This document shows, piece by piece, positions 9,785 to 16,629 of a stretch of 55,326 bases of DNA. The notes under the pieces were generated by a model. That model was not told the origin of the DNA. It saw only the letters and a program-made list of their open reading frames with translations, and did not search any database. The position numbers were made by a program, and so were the translations under genes. How positions within the stretch are numbered: position 1 is the first letter of the stretch; every line of letters begins with the position of its first letter. The DNA comes from Rheinheimera nanhaiensis E407-8 (GTDB lineage Bacteria; Pseudomonadota; Gammaproteobacteria; Enterobacterales; Alteromonadaceae), in NCBI RefSeq assembly GCF_000296695.1, contig NZ_BAFK01000024.1, positions 1-55,326 of the forward strand, written 5' to 3'.

Positions 9785-10230
9785 CTCAGCGCACTAAACT
9801 GCTGTTTCAGCCAGGGCAAGGCAATCGTTTCTGGCTCTAAAGTTTCACCGGCGTCAATACGCAGCATAGGTGAAAGCTCGGTGCCCTGAATTTCCAGCAG
9901 CAGCGCACGTAGCTGCTCACCGGCGCCACAAAAGGTGTCGTAGCTGCTATCGCCCAGCGCTATCACCGCAAAGTGTTTGCCGGTTAACAGCGGAAAGCGG
10001 CTTTGCACATCCAGATAGAATGGCAACAGGTTATCGGGAATGTCGCCCTGCCCCGTGGTCGAGCTTATTACCAGCCAGATATCGGCATTAAAGCTAAGCA
10101 CATCATCCAGTTTAGGCTCGGCAAACAGCCTGCTCTGATGCCCCATAGTGCCAAGCAGCGACGTTGCTTCCTCGGCAACATATTGTGCGCCACCGTACAC
10201 ACTGCCTACCATTACTGCGATTTTTGCCAT
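9781..10230 (-). CDS. yqcA: Flavodoxin-like protein YqcA
   Basis: Short-chain flavodoxin-fold protein expected to bind FMN and carry electrons; the physiological partner is not known. The 149-residue product has the phosphate-binding loop GSVYGGAQYVAEE at residues 8-20, the STTGQGDIPDN loop near residues 57-67 and the ALGDSSYDTFCGAG segment near residues 91-104, all FMN-contact regions of flavodoxins. It overlaps the 3' end of truC by 19 bases. The order yqcC-truC-yqcA is the same as in E. coli, which supports the name over MioC. Confidence 0.9.
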   Translation of the reverse strand: MAKIAVMVGSVYGGAQYVAEEATSLLGTMGHQSRLFAEPKLDDVLSFNADIWLVISSTTGQGDIPDNLLPFYLDVQSRFPLLTGKHFAVIALGDSSYDTFCGAGEQLRALLLEIQGTELSPMLRIDAGETLEPETIALPWLKQQFSALS

Positions 10231-11024
10231 TTCTCCTCCGCAAAAAGTTCAGCAAATTGCTGCTGATAATAAGCCTCATCTGTTGGCCAGCCAAACTGGC
10301 TAAACAGGCTTTCAAGTTCGTTCAGACCGGCGCTGATAGACAAAGTTTCGCCGGTTAACGGATGGGGCAGCTGCAGCTGTTTCGCCAATAGCAGCAAGCG
10401 CTGGCAATTAAAATGCTGTTTAAACAACGCATTGTGCTTACCATCGCCGTGGCTGGTGTCGCCCACTATCGGTTGGCGTAAATGTGCAAGATGGCGGCGT
10501 AACTGGTGTTTACGCCCGGTTAATGGCTGCAGTGCCACTAAGCTGTAACGTGCTGCCGGATATTTACTCACCGGTATTGGCAGCTCTACCCGTGCCAATG
10601 GCTGATAACGGGTCACCGCCTGCTGTGGCGCCTTATCAGTGCGGGCGAACTTATCAGCGATATCATCCAGTTGCTCTTTTAACGGGTAATCCAGCTCACC
10701 GCCGTCAGCCATAAAACCGCGCACCACCGCCAGATAGAACTTGCGCCACAGCTTAAGCTCCTGCTGCTGACTAAGTATGCGCGCCACGTCGCTGGACAAG
10801 GCAAACAGCAGCACACCTGAGGTAGGCCGGTCCAGCCGGTGTACCGGAAATACATGCTGGCCTATCTGATCGCGCAGCGTTTGCATCACAAACACGGTTT
10901 CGTGTTTATCCAGAAAAGAACGGTGCACCAGCATGCCACTGGGTTTATCTATCGCCACCAGATGCTCGTCCTGATACAACACCTTCAGCGGCGCGTCTAA
11001 CTGAAAAGGTACTGCTGCGCTCAT
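10212..11024 (-). CDS. truC: tRNA pseudouridine(65) synthase
   Basis: RluA-family pseudouridine synthase that modifies uridine 65 in the T stem of certain tRNAs. The 270-residue product has IDKPSGMLVHRS near residues 25-36 and the catalytic motif HRLDRPTSGVLL with the nucleophilic Asp65, followed by the HQLRRHLAHLRQPIVGD segment near residues 185-201. There is no S4 domain, as expected for TruC. It starts within the yqcC stop region (four-base overlap) and overlaps yqcA at its end, a tight three-gene unit. Confidence 0.93.
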   Translation of the reverse strand: MSAAVPFQLDAPLKVLYQDEHLVAIDKPSGMLVHRSFLDKHETVFVMQTLRDQIGQHVFPVHRLDRPTSGVLLFALSSDVARILSQQQELKLWRKFYLAVVRGFMADGGELDYPLKEQLDDIADKFARTDKAPQQAVTRYQPLARVELPIPVSKYPAARYSLVALQPLTGRKHQLRRHLAHLRQPIVGDTSHGDGKHNALFKQHFNCQRLLLLAKQLQLPHPLTGETLSISAGLNELESLFSQFGWPTDEAYYQQQFAELFAEEKWQKSQ

Positions 11025-11341
11025 CGCGCCTCCGTCAAGCAGCTGTCCAACGCCGAAATAATGCTAAGCAAGCGGTTAAAACGCGTATCACTCTGGTTAA
11101 AAATCTGCTCTGCCATCGGCAATAATGCAATCTTACTGGGCAGCGGTGAAGCAGAGTCTAACAGCAGCTGCATTTTGGGGATGAAAATAAACTGCAGCCA
11201 CTGCTCAAAGCGCAGCGTATCAATACAAAATGGTAAGCGGCTCGCCAGCGCCTGCGTATCCGGTGGCTGAGCCGACCACAGCTCAAGCTGTTTCAGCTCG
11301 CTTGCAAGTGCATTCAATAATGGCTGGATCTGTTCGGTCAT
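11021..11341 (-). CDS. yqcC: YqcC family protein (DUF446)
   Basis: A 106-residue helical protein of unknown function, conserved next to truC in many gammaproteobacteria. The core WLQFIFIPKMQLLLDS near residues 48-63 is the most recognisable family feature. The ATG at 11341 has an AGAGAAG site upstream. It is first in the yqcC-truC-yqcA unit, overlapping truC by four bases, which suggests translational coupling. No enzymatic motif is visible. Confidence 0.88.
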   Translation of the reverse strand: MTEQIQPLLNALASELKQLELWSAQPPDTQALASRLPFCIDTLRFEQWLQFIFIPKMQLLLDSASPLPSKIALLPMAEQIFNQSDTRFNRLLSIISALDSCLTEAR

Positions 11342-11452
11342 ATCACTTCTCTTACAGGCAGCGCCTAGTGTAACACAAGCGAAAATACCAGCCAGCCCTT
11401 GTAAAAAAGGCGGCTAGTCAGCATGATCGCTACATTGTGACGGGAGAGTGTT

Positions 11453-11752
11453 ATGGGTTCAATTTTATTACTGCTGCTACTGGGCACAGTCTGCTATCTG
11501 TTTTGGTTACAGCGTAAACAGGATGAGCGGGCTATCGTGGTGGCACGCCAACTATGCCAGCAGCAGCAACTACAACTACTAGACTGCGGCCGCATGGGCC
11601 ACAGCTTTCGCAAAATCAATGGCCGGCTTAGGTTTATCACCCAATACCAGGTCGATTTTAGCGGTGATGGCGAAAGCCGCTATCAGGCCGAGCTGTTGCT
11701 AAGTGGGATGCGTCTGGCCGGCTTTCAGCTACCGGCCTATCGCATTAATTAA
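11453..11752 (+). CDS. DUF3301 family membrane-anchored protein
   Basis: A 99-residue product with one N-terminal membrane helix (about residues 3-18) followed by a cytoplasmic domain with the conserved pattern ERAIVVARQLCQQQQLQLLD and the FITQYQVDFSGDGE segment. This matches the DUF3301 family as I remember it; its function is unknown. A GGGAGAG site precedes the ATG at 11453. It is divergent from yqcC and its end overlaps the convergent DUF962 gene by eight bases. Confidence 0.8.
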   Translation: MGSILLLLLLGTVCYLFWLQRKQDERAIVVARQLCQQQQLQLLDCGRMGHSFRKINGRLRFITQYQVDFSGDGESRYQAELLLSGMRLAGFQLPAYRIN

Positions 11753-12062
11753 CCGGCAGCTTATGTTTTAACTGGCCGGTTAAGAAATCTTTTAACATCA
11801 CCCAGTCAGCCGCCAGGCTGTACAGCGGATATTTAAAGGTGGCTGGTTTGTTATGCTCAAACGCAAAGTGCCCTATCCAGGCAAAACCATAACCAATAAG
11901 CGGCAACAGCCATAACAGCTGCCATTGCCGGGTTATCAGGGCATAACAGAGCACGGCAATCACCAGCAGGCTGCCGCAATAATGCAGTGCCCGGCACAGC
12001 GGATGCCGATGCTCGGCCAGATAGTAGGGATAAAACTCGGCGAAACTACTGAATTTACGCAT
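11745..12062 (-). CDS. DUF962 / Mpo1-like membrane protein
   Basis: A 105-residue product with hydrophobic segments near residues 28-42 and 48-66. The family pattern is clear: FAEFYPYYLAEHRHPLCRALH at the N-terminus, then GYGFAWIGHFAFEHNKPATF, and the end YSLAADWVMLKDFLTGQL. In yeast the related Mpo1 is an iron-dependent dioxygenase for 2-hydroxy fatty acid alpha-oxidation; the conserved His residues are present, but activity in bacteria is unproven. The frame opens with GTG at 12068, but the ATG at 12062 has a GAGGGTG site at better distance. It overlaps DUF3301 tail to tail. Confidence 0.85.
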   Translation of the reverse strand: MRKFSSFAEFYPYYLAEHRHPLCRALHYCGSLLVIAVLCYALITRQWQLLWLLPLIGYGFAWIGHFAFEHNKPATFKYPLYSLAADWVMLKDFLTGQLKHKLPVN

Positions 12063-12103
12063 TCGCACCCTCTGCTTAGGTTATGTTGTGTCAGTGGCCG
12101 CGC

Positions 12104-12751
12104 TTAGGACGCGGTTTGCCGCGGCCGGAACATCAGGGTGCCACTTACGGTGTTAAATGCCAGCTCAGTCACCGGCTGATAATGATCGCCGGCAAAAAAG
12201 GCTTTGTATTTCTCCAGCGTAACAAAAACGCCGATGCCGGCTGAACGGGGATCTTTATCAACCAGTGAATCAACCGCATGAATAAGGTAATGCCCCAGCC
12301 CCAAATGCTGGTGCCTGGGTGCCACGGCAATAAAGGCCAGCATATGATAATGCTCAGCGGGCATAGCAGCATGAATTTTTTGCTCTTTCTCTAACAACTG
12401 CCGGGTAGACACATAACCGGCTGTGAGCAGCATTTTTAACCGCCAGTGCCACAGCCGGCTGGCGCCAATGCCAGAGTCAGGGTTAATCACACAAGCCACC
12501 CCAAGTAATTGCTCGCCGTTAAACAGGCCAATCATCGGCTGGCCAGCCTGCCAAAAGGTGGTAAGCTCCTCTCGGATAGCGGCGCGTAGCCGCTGTTCGT
12601 AATCCGCTTTATCGGCACGGAAGATTTCCATAAACAGAGGGTCATCAAAGTACGATTGGTATAACAGTGATGCGGCCAGCTTTAACTCATCGGCACTGAG
12701 TAAAACCGCTTTTAACCGTTCCAGCTCCAGCGTGTTGATATCTGCCAGCAT
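12104..12751 (-). CDS. GNAT family N-acetyltransferase
   Basis: A 215-residue protein with the acetyl-CoA binding motif A visible as FIAVAPRHQHLGLGHYLI near residues 140-157 (the Q/RxxGxG/A pattern is QHLGLG). The flanking strands, including IGLFNGEQLLGVACVI, are typical for the fold. The N-terminal part LKLAASLLYQSYFDDPLFMEIF resembles GNAT proteins acting on unknown small molecules. The acceptor substrate cannot be told from the sequence. A GGGAG ribosome site precedes the ATG at 12751. It stands alone between DUF962 and DUF2789. Confidence 0.85.
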   Translation of the reverse strand: MLADINTLELERLKAVLLSADELKLAASLLYQSYFDDPLFMEIFRADKADYEQRLRAAIREELTTFWQAGQPMIGLFNGEQLLGVACVINPDSGIGASRLWHWRLKMLLTAGYVSTRQLLEKEQKIHAAMPAEHYHMLAFIAVAPRHQHLGLGHYLIHAVDSLVDKDPRSAGIGVFVTLEKYKAFFAGDHYQPVTELAFNTVSGTLMFRPRQTAS

Positions 12752-12890
12752 GTTGACTCCCTGTTAAGCGCGCTATTGTTGTTTTTTTATCCACAATAGC
12801 AGCAAGGTCATAACTTGCCAAGCTGGCCACTTAAGCAAAATGGTGAAACAACGCTAAGCTTTATTAAGCACTGGCAAACAGGAGAACCTT

Positions 12891-13118
12891 ATGCACAGCA
12901 CAACCCCAACGCTTAACAGTTTATTTGCCCAACTCGGCTTAGACAGTAGTGACCAGGATATCAGCCGTTTTATTCACCAGCACAAATTAGCGGCTGGCAT
13001 GGCCATTCAGGATGCACCGTTCTGGAATAGTGCTCAGGCCAGTTTTTTACGCGAATCCTTAAAACAGGATGCCGACTGGTGTGAGGTGATTGATGAATTA
13101 AATGCACTGCTGCATTAA
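12891..13118 (+). CDS. DUF2789 family protein
   Basis: A 75-residue soluble protein matching the DUF2789 pattern: SLFAQLGLDSSDQDISRFI at residues 10-28, then APFWNSAQASFLRESL, and the acidic end DADWCEVIDELNALL. Function is unknown; the family is common in gammaproteobacteria and predicted to be a small helical fold. An AGGAGAA site precedes the ATG. A GC-rich hairpin follows between it and the convergent DUF3192 gene. Confidence 0.87.
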   Translation: MHSTTPTLNSLFAQLGLDSSDQDISRFIHQHKLAAGMAIQDAPFWNSAQASFLRESLKQDADWCEVIDELNALLH

Positions 13119-13124
13119 CAGCAA

Positions 13125-13148
13125 GCCCCGGCATCAGCTTGCCGGGGC
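13125..13148. terminator. Hairpin between convergent DUF2789 and DUF3192 genes
   Basis: A perfect 9-bp GC stem (13125-13133 with 13140-13148) with a six-base loop lies between the two stop codons. No clear T-run follows on either strand, so it may be a weak or bidirectional terminator or an mRNA 3'-end stabiliser. Confidence 0.5.
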
Positions 13149-13158
13149 CCAAGCGGAG

Positions 13159-13518
13159 TTACAAATACTGATAGGCTTTGTCGCCCCAGCCGGTTAAACG
13201 GTTTTGTTTAAAAATAAGCGGTGTGCATTCATCCTTGGTAGTTTTACCATCACTTTTGACATGATGGGTGCGGTAAAACAGTACCTGCACACTCTCACCA
13301 TCTTTACTAAACGACTCGGTAAAATCTGGCGAGCCAAGCAAAGTACGGATCTGCTCTGCGCTCATATCCAGCGTCAGGTTATTAATTTTCTGCTGATTTT
13401 GCCGCTGCGTTTTCTTCCAACTACTGTCATCATCAAACTCATGATTACCACCGACAGCGACCACACAGCCTGATAAACTTACTGCCAGAGCAGCAGCCAT
13501 AACCACCTTTGCTAACAT
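13159..13518 (-). CDS. DUF3192 family lipoprotein
   Basis: A 119-residue product with a lipoprotein signal: a hydrophobic N-terminus, then LSGCVVAVGG with the lipidated Cys near residue 18. The mature part has the SmpA/OmlA-like pattern MSAEQIRTLLGSPDFTE, then QVLFYRTHHVKSDGKTTKDECTPL (residues about 80-103) and a C-terminal FKQNRLTGWGD. The frame is open upstream to 13587, but those residues would hide the signal peptide; the ATG at 13518 has AAAGGAAA upstream. A second, membrane-anchored relative is encoded at 20443-20883. The role is unknown, probably periplasmic. Confidence 0.83.
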   Translation of the reverse strand: MLAKVVMAAALAVSLSGCVVAVGGNHEFDDDSSWKKTQRQNQQKINNLTLDMSAEQIRTLLGSPDFTESFSKDGESVQVLFYRTHHVKSDGKTTKDECTPLIFKQNRLTGWGDKAYQYL

Positions 13519-13595
13519 AATAGGTTTCCTTTTTTTGTTGTAATACACCACGGCTGTTGCAGCCTGCGGTATCACAGCAAACAACATGCCACCAA

Positions 13596-13625
13596 TTTAC
13601 AAGATTAAAAACAATAACTTATAAA
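13596..13625 (+). promoter_or_regulatory. Predicted sigma-70 promoter for the 13694-14784 gene pair
   Basis: TTTACA (13596-13601), an 18-base spacer that is very AT-rich, and TATAAA (13620-13625). This is a good match in both boxes, about 70 bases before the ATG at 13694. Confidence 0.6.
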
Positions 13626-13693
13626 CACACCACTATAACTAACGACTAAAGGGTGGTAAATTTCGCCACTAGTTAGTCAATAAGGCAAATAAC

Positions 13694-13984
13694 ATGAACG
13701 ATATTCAACAGCTGTTACAACAGGTGGCCAGCGAGTTACAACAGGAAGGTAAAACGCCCAGTCTGGCGCTGTTTCGTACCCGTTTAGCTGGCCGTGTGGC
13801 CCCTCAGCAGCTGTTCGCCGCTTATCAGCACTGGCGCAGCAACCCGGTTTACGCCAGCATCGCACCGGCAAATACAGTGCCTGATAGCTTACCCGCCAGC
13901 CAGGCGGAGGCTGACGATATCAGCAGCCGCCTGGCGCGTATTGAAGCCAAACTGGATTTGTTGCTCAGTAAGCTGGAACCCTAG
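13694..13984 (+). CDS. Small protein of unknown function, upstream partner of the Zn-ribbon gene
   Basis: A 96-residue product that I do not recognise. The first half is helical and reads like a small helix-turn-helix region (LLQQVASELQQEGKTPSL, then LFAAYQHWRSNP). The last third, DDISSRLARIEAKLDLLLSKLE, is a heptad-like amphipathic helix, suggesting oligomerisation by coiled coil. An AAGGCA site precedes the ATG. The next gene begins two bases after its stop, so the two are almost certainly cotranscribed. DNA binding is a possibility only. Confidence 0.75.
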   Translation: MNDIQQLLQQVASELQQEGKTPSLALFRTRLAGRVAPQQLFAAYQHWRSNPVYASIAPANTVPDSLPASQAEADDISSRLARIEAKLDLLLSKLEP

Positions 13985-13986
13985 CC

Positions 13987-14784
13987 ATGTATCTGGCTGA
14001 GCTGAAGTTTAAAGTCATTGCTGATACCGACTTTGACCAGGCAGAAGCGGCGATACGCCGCTATATGGAAGCGCTGATATTTAACGGCCAGCTGCTGGGC
14101 CGGGAGTTTCCTACCGCCTGGCAGCAGGACTGTTTTGTCAGCCGGATAGTGCTGCCGGCAACGGAGGCGTTAAAACAGCAGTATCACAGCCCGCGTGGTT
14201 TGGCCGCCCTGCAGCAGTTGGCCGCTGCCGGCCTTGGCTACCCGCAACTTAGCGTACTTGGCATGGATCTGATGTCAAACCACACTGATCCCTGTGCATC
14301 TGCGCCTTACTACATTGTGTATAGCCGCTTTAATGATACCTGCTCGCCGCTACGCTGTGGCGAGCACTTCGCGCCGGTGCCGCTGTATTTGCTACCCGCC
14401 GCCGCGGGTGATCATGAAGCGCTGATCCGCTGGCAGCTGCAATATCAGGCATTGGATGAAATTCAGATGCAACAAAGCCGGGTGCTGCGCCACAGCGCTG
14501 AGCGCAGCCTGCAGCAATTGCACAGCCGGCTAAACCGCCAGGGGCGGCAAATAGCCAACACTTTAGCACGCCTAAGCCAAACGCCGGTGTATTACGCGCT
14601 ATATAGCGGTAGCAGCCAAGATTGCGCCGCTGAAGCAGACAAGCCATGCCCCGGCTGCGGCCAGGCCTGGCGTCTGGCACAGCCGCTGCATCAACTATTC
14701 GACTTTAAATGTGACCGCTGCCGTTTACTGAGTAATATCGCCTGGGACTGTCAAAGTCCCTCTAACGTGCAAGGCGTTAACTGA
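13987..14784 (+). CDS. Zn-ribbon-containing protein (DUF2310 type)
   Basis: A 265-residue protein with a C-terminal zinc ribbon: CPGCGQAW near residues 222-229 and CDRC near residues 244-247, two Cys-x2-Cys pairs. The N-terminal 200 residues have no motif I can assign and include a long Gln-rich helical part (residues about 150-195). The DUF2310 assignment comes from memory of the overall pattern (MYLAELKF start, paired CxxC near the end). It overlaps the convergent syd gene by 34 bases. The family has been suggested to bind nucleic acid through the ribbon; that is unproven. Confidence 0.78.
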   Translation: MYLAELKFKVIADTDFDQAEAAIRRYMEALIFNGQLLGREFPTAWQQDCFVSRIVLPATEALKQQYHSPRGLAALQQLAAAGLGYPQLSVLGMDLMSNHTDPCASAPYYIVYSRFNDTCSPLRCGEHFAPVPLYLLPAAAGDHEALIRWQLQYQALDEIQMQQSRVLRHSAERSLQQLHSRLNRQGRQIANTLARLSQTPVYYALYSGSSQDCAAEADKPCPGCGQAWRLAQPLHQLFDFKCDRCRLLSNIAWDCQSPSNVQGVN

Positions 14785-15302
14785 CAGAGAAACTGTGCCA
14801 GGTTATCGGCCAGTTTCTCCTTAACCTCTTGCCCAACGTGCTCTAAGTACACTTCGCCGCTGCTATTTAATACCGACAGCAAAATATCATCATCTTCGGT
14901 GGTGGCAAAAAACACCGTTTCGCGCTGCTTTAGCCTGCGCTTCATAATGATATGGCCAATGATGTTTTCCTGCAGCCGTTTCACATCATCGTCATTCCAC
15001 ACCATCAGCAACATCAGTTTGCCACGCGGATGCTGTGCACTTAAACCGGCACCGAAATACAGCTGATAAAAGGTTTTAATATCAGTGTGTAGCTCAAGCT
15101 CCAGCGCTTGCTCGATATTGGCAAAATTGGCCGGCTGCGCCTGTTTTACTGGCTGCCACCGTACCTGATTATGCTGAATATCGCCCAGCTGGCATGGCGA
15201 TGGGCTGGCCGGATCGGCCCAGGTCATTAAAGGCTGTTGCTGGCTATTTTGCCAGTCTTGCCAACGCTTAACAAAATCGTGGTAAATGTCGGTCAGGCTC
15301 AC
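14751..15302 (-). CDS. syd: SecY-interacting protein Syd
   Basis: Soluble protein that binds cytosolic loops of SecY and can proofread assembly of the SecYEG translocon. The 183-residue product matches the family in length and pattern: a WQDWQ-type N-terminal segment, the acidic surface typical of Syd, IKTFYQLYFGAGLSAQHPRG near residues 78-97, MLLMVWNDDDVKRLQENIIGH and the end ADNLAQFLCQLTP. The start codon is GTG at 15302 with AGGAAGG upstream. In E. coli syd lies next to yqcC and queF; here queF is its divergent neighbour. Confidence 0.92.
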   Translation of the reverse strand: MSLTDIYHDFVKRWQDWQNSQQQPLMTWADPASPSPCQLGDIQHNQVRWQPVKQAQPANFANIEQALELELHTDIKTFYQLYFGAGLSAQHPRGKLMLLMVWNDDDVKRLQENIIGHIIMKRRLKQRETVFFATTEDDDILLSVLNSSGEVYLEHVGQEVKEKLADNLAQFLCQLTPCTLEGL

Positions 15303-15360
15303 GCGACCTTCCTGTAAACTTTATGATAAACTTGCGCCATTGTAACGCTAACCAGTTGGG

Positions 15361-16218
15361 ATGACAGCAACAGAGATGATCAAAGGCCATGCAGATGCGC
15401 TCGCCGGGCTAAGCCTGGGTAAAGTAACCGCCTATGCCGATCAGTACGACGCCAGCTTATTGCAGGCGGTACCGCGCAGTTTAGGCCGTGACGATATTGG
15501 CCTGGATGCTGCGGCGCTGCCGTTTTGCGGCCAGGATATCTGGCACGGTTACGAGTTATCCTGGCTTAATGCCAAAGGCAAACCCATGGTAGCACTGGCG
15601 ACTTTTGTGGTGCCGTTTGACTCGGCTAACCTGATTGAGTCTAAGTCATTTAAGCTGTATTTAAACAGTTTTAACCAAAGCCGTTTTGCTGACTTAGGTC
15701 AGGTGTACCAGCACCTGCAGCGCGATTTATCTGCCTGTGCCGGTAAGCCGGTAAAAGTCAGCTTGCATAACGTCAACGAAATTATGGCGTTTCAACCTAC
15801 CTGGATCCCAGGCCGCTGTATTGACGATTTGGATATTGAGATTACGCAATATCAATACGATGCCGCTTTACTGCAATTGCAGCCTGGCGGTGACAAAGTA
15901 GAAGAAAAGCTGAATTCGCATTTGCTGAAATCAAATTGTCTTATTACCTCGCAGCCAGATTGGGCCAGCGTGTTTATCCATTACCGCGGCGCGGCGATAG
16001 ACCATGCCAGCCTGCTGCGCTACCTGATTAGCTTTCGCAGCCATAATGAGTTTCACGAGCAGTGCGTTGAGCGCATTTTTACCGACATCTGGCAGCGTTG
16101 CCAGCCTGAATTTTTAGCCGTGTACGCCCGCTACACCCGTCGCGGCGGTCTGGATATTAACCCCTGGCGTGCCAGCGAGCCCTGCAACCCACCGGCCATC
16201 CGCTTAAGCCGTCAGTAA
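15361..16218 (+). CDS. queF: NADPH-dependent 7-cyano-7-deazaguanine (preQ0) reductase
   Basis: Reduces preQ0 to preQ1 in queuosine biosynthesis. The 285-residue product is of the long bimodular YqcD-like class. It has the NADPH/substrate motif [16 protein letters not shown] near residues 93-108, and the catalytic Cys193 in [11 protein letters not shown] with the general acid Asp200 seven residues later, the same spacing as Cys190/Asp197 in E. coli. The C-terminus carries [10 protein letters not shown]. The ribosome site before the ATG at 15361 is weak, and the ATG at 15376 is a possible alternative. It is divergent from syd. Confidence 0.95.
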   Translation: MTATEMIKGHADALAGLSLGKVTAYADQYDASLLQAVPRSLGRDDIGLDAAALPFCGQDIWHGYELSWLNAKGKPMVALATFVVPFDSANLIESKSFKLYLNSFNQSRFADLGQVYQHLQRDLSACAGKPVKVSLHNVNEIMAFQPTWIPGRCIDDLDIEITQYQYDAALLQLQPGGDKVEEKLNSHLLKSNCLITSQPDWASVFIHYRGAAIDHASLLRYLISFRSHNEFHEQCVERIFTDIWQRCQPEFLAVYARYTRRGGLDINPWRASEPCNPPAIRLSRQ

Positions 16219-16470
16219 CAACCTCGTTAGCAAACTGGTAAACTTCTCACGGCGGTTTCAATACCTCGCAAACCGCCAAAACACACAAAATCTATTAAAT
16301 CAAAAAGTTAAAAACATTTACTATTGTCATTGATAAATTCATCCCTATCAAAACTGAAAGTAGAAAAGAAAACTTACCAATACACTTTCAAAAACCGGCA
16401 TTTTTTGCTTAAATATGCAGCGTCTGCCAGATGGACTGTCAGACTGACGTACCAACAAGGACTGCTGATT
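16219..16470. other. AT-rich intergenic stretch with hairpin and candidate promoter
   Basis: This gap after queF holds a perfect 8-bp hairpin (16251-16258 with 16270-16277) without a T-run, then AT-rich DNA with no convincing gene. A possible promoter for the downstream 20-codon ORF is TTTCAA at 16386-16391 with TAAATA at 16410-16415 (18-base spacing). GTCTG...CAGAC at 16422-16444 could form a stem in the leader of that transcript. Confidence 0.4.
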
Positions 16471-16533
16471 ATGCAATATCTGACCTCTGCTGAAGAAGCA
16501 TCCTGGTTACCTTACTATCTGTGTAAGAAATAA
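16471..16533 (+). CDS. Candidate 20-residue small protein or leader peptide
   Basis: The ATG at 16471 opens a 20-codon frame, MQYLTSAEEASWLPYYLCKK, ending in TAA. It has an AAGGA site eight to nine bases upstream, a candidate promoter at 16386-16415 and a rho-independent terminator 44 bases after the stop, so a short mono-cistronic transcript is plausible. It contains one Trp, three Tyr and four Leu. The ORF could be a real small protein, a leader peptide for the following diguanylate cyclase, or chance. I do not recognise it. Confidence 0.4.
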   Translation: MQYLTSAEEASWLPYYLCKK

Positions 16534-16576
16534 CAGCCTGTAACAGCAACCAGTTATAACGATATTCCCTACCCCG

Positions 16577-16603
16577 GCGGACCTTTTTGGTCCGCTGTTT
16601 TTT
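16577..16603 (+). terminator. Rho-independent terminator before the diguanylate cyclase gene
   Basis: GCGGACC (16577-16583) pairs with GGTCCGC (16589-16595) around five T, followed by TG and six T. It ends 27 bases before the GTG start of the next gene, so it either ends the small-ORF transcript or attenuates transcription of the cyclase. Confidence 0.8.
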
Positions 16604-16629
16604 ATCCCGGCCACTTTTCTGCCTAATCA

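Noticed and set aside
16324..16470. 69-residue reading of the small ORF from a TTG codon
   Set aside because: No ribosome site at 16324 and the N-terminal part has no protein-like pattern; the internal ATG at 16471 has AAGGA at proper distance.
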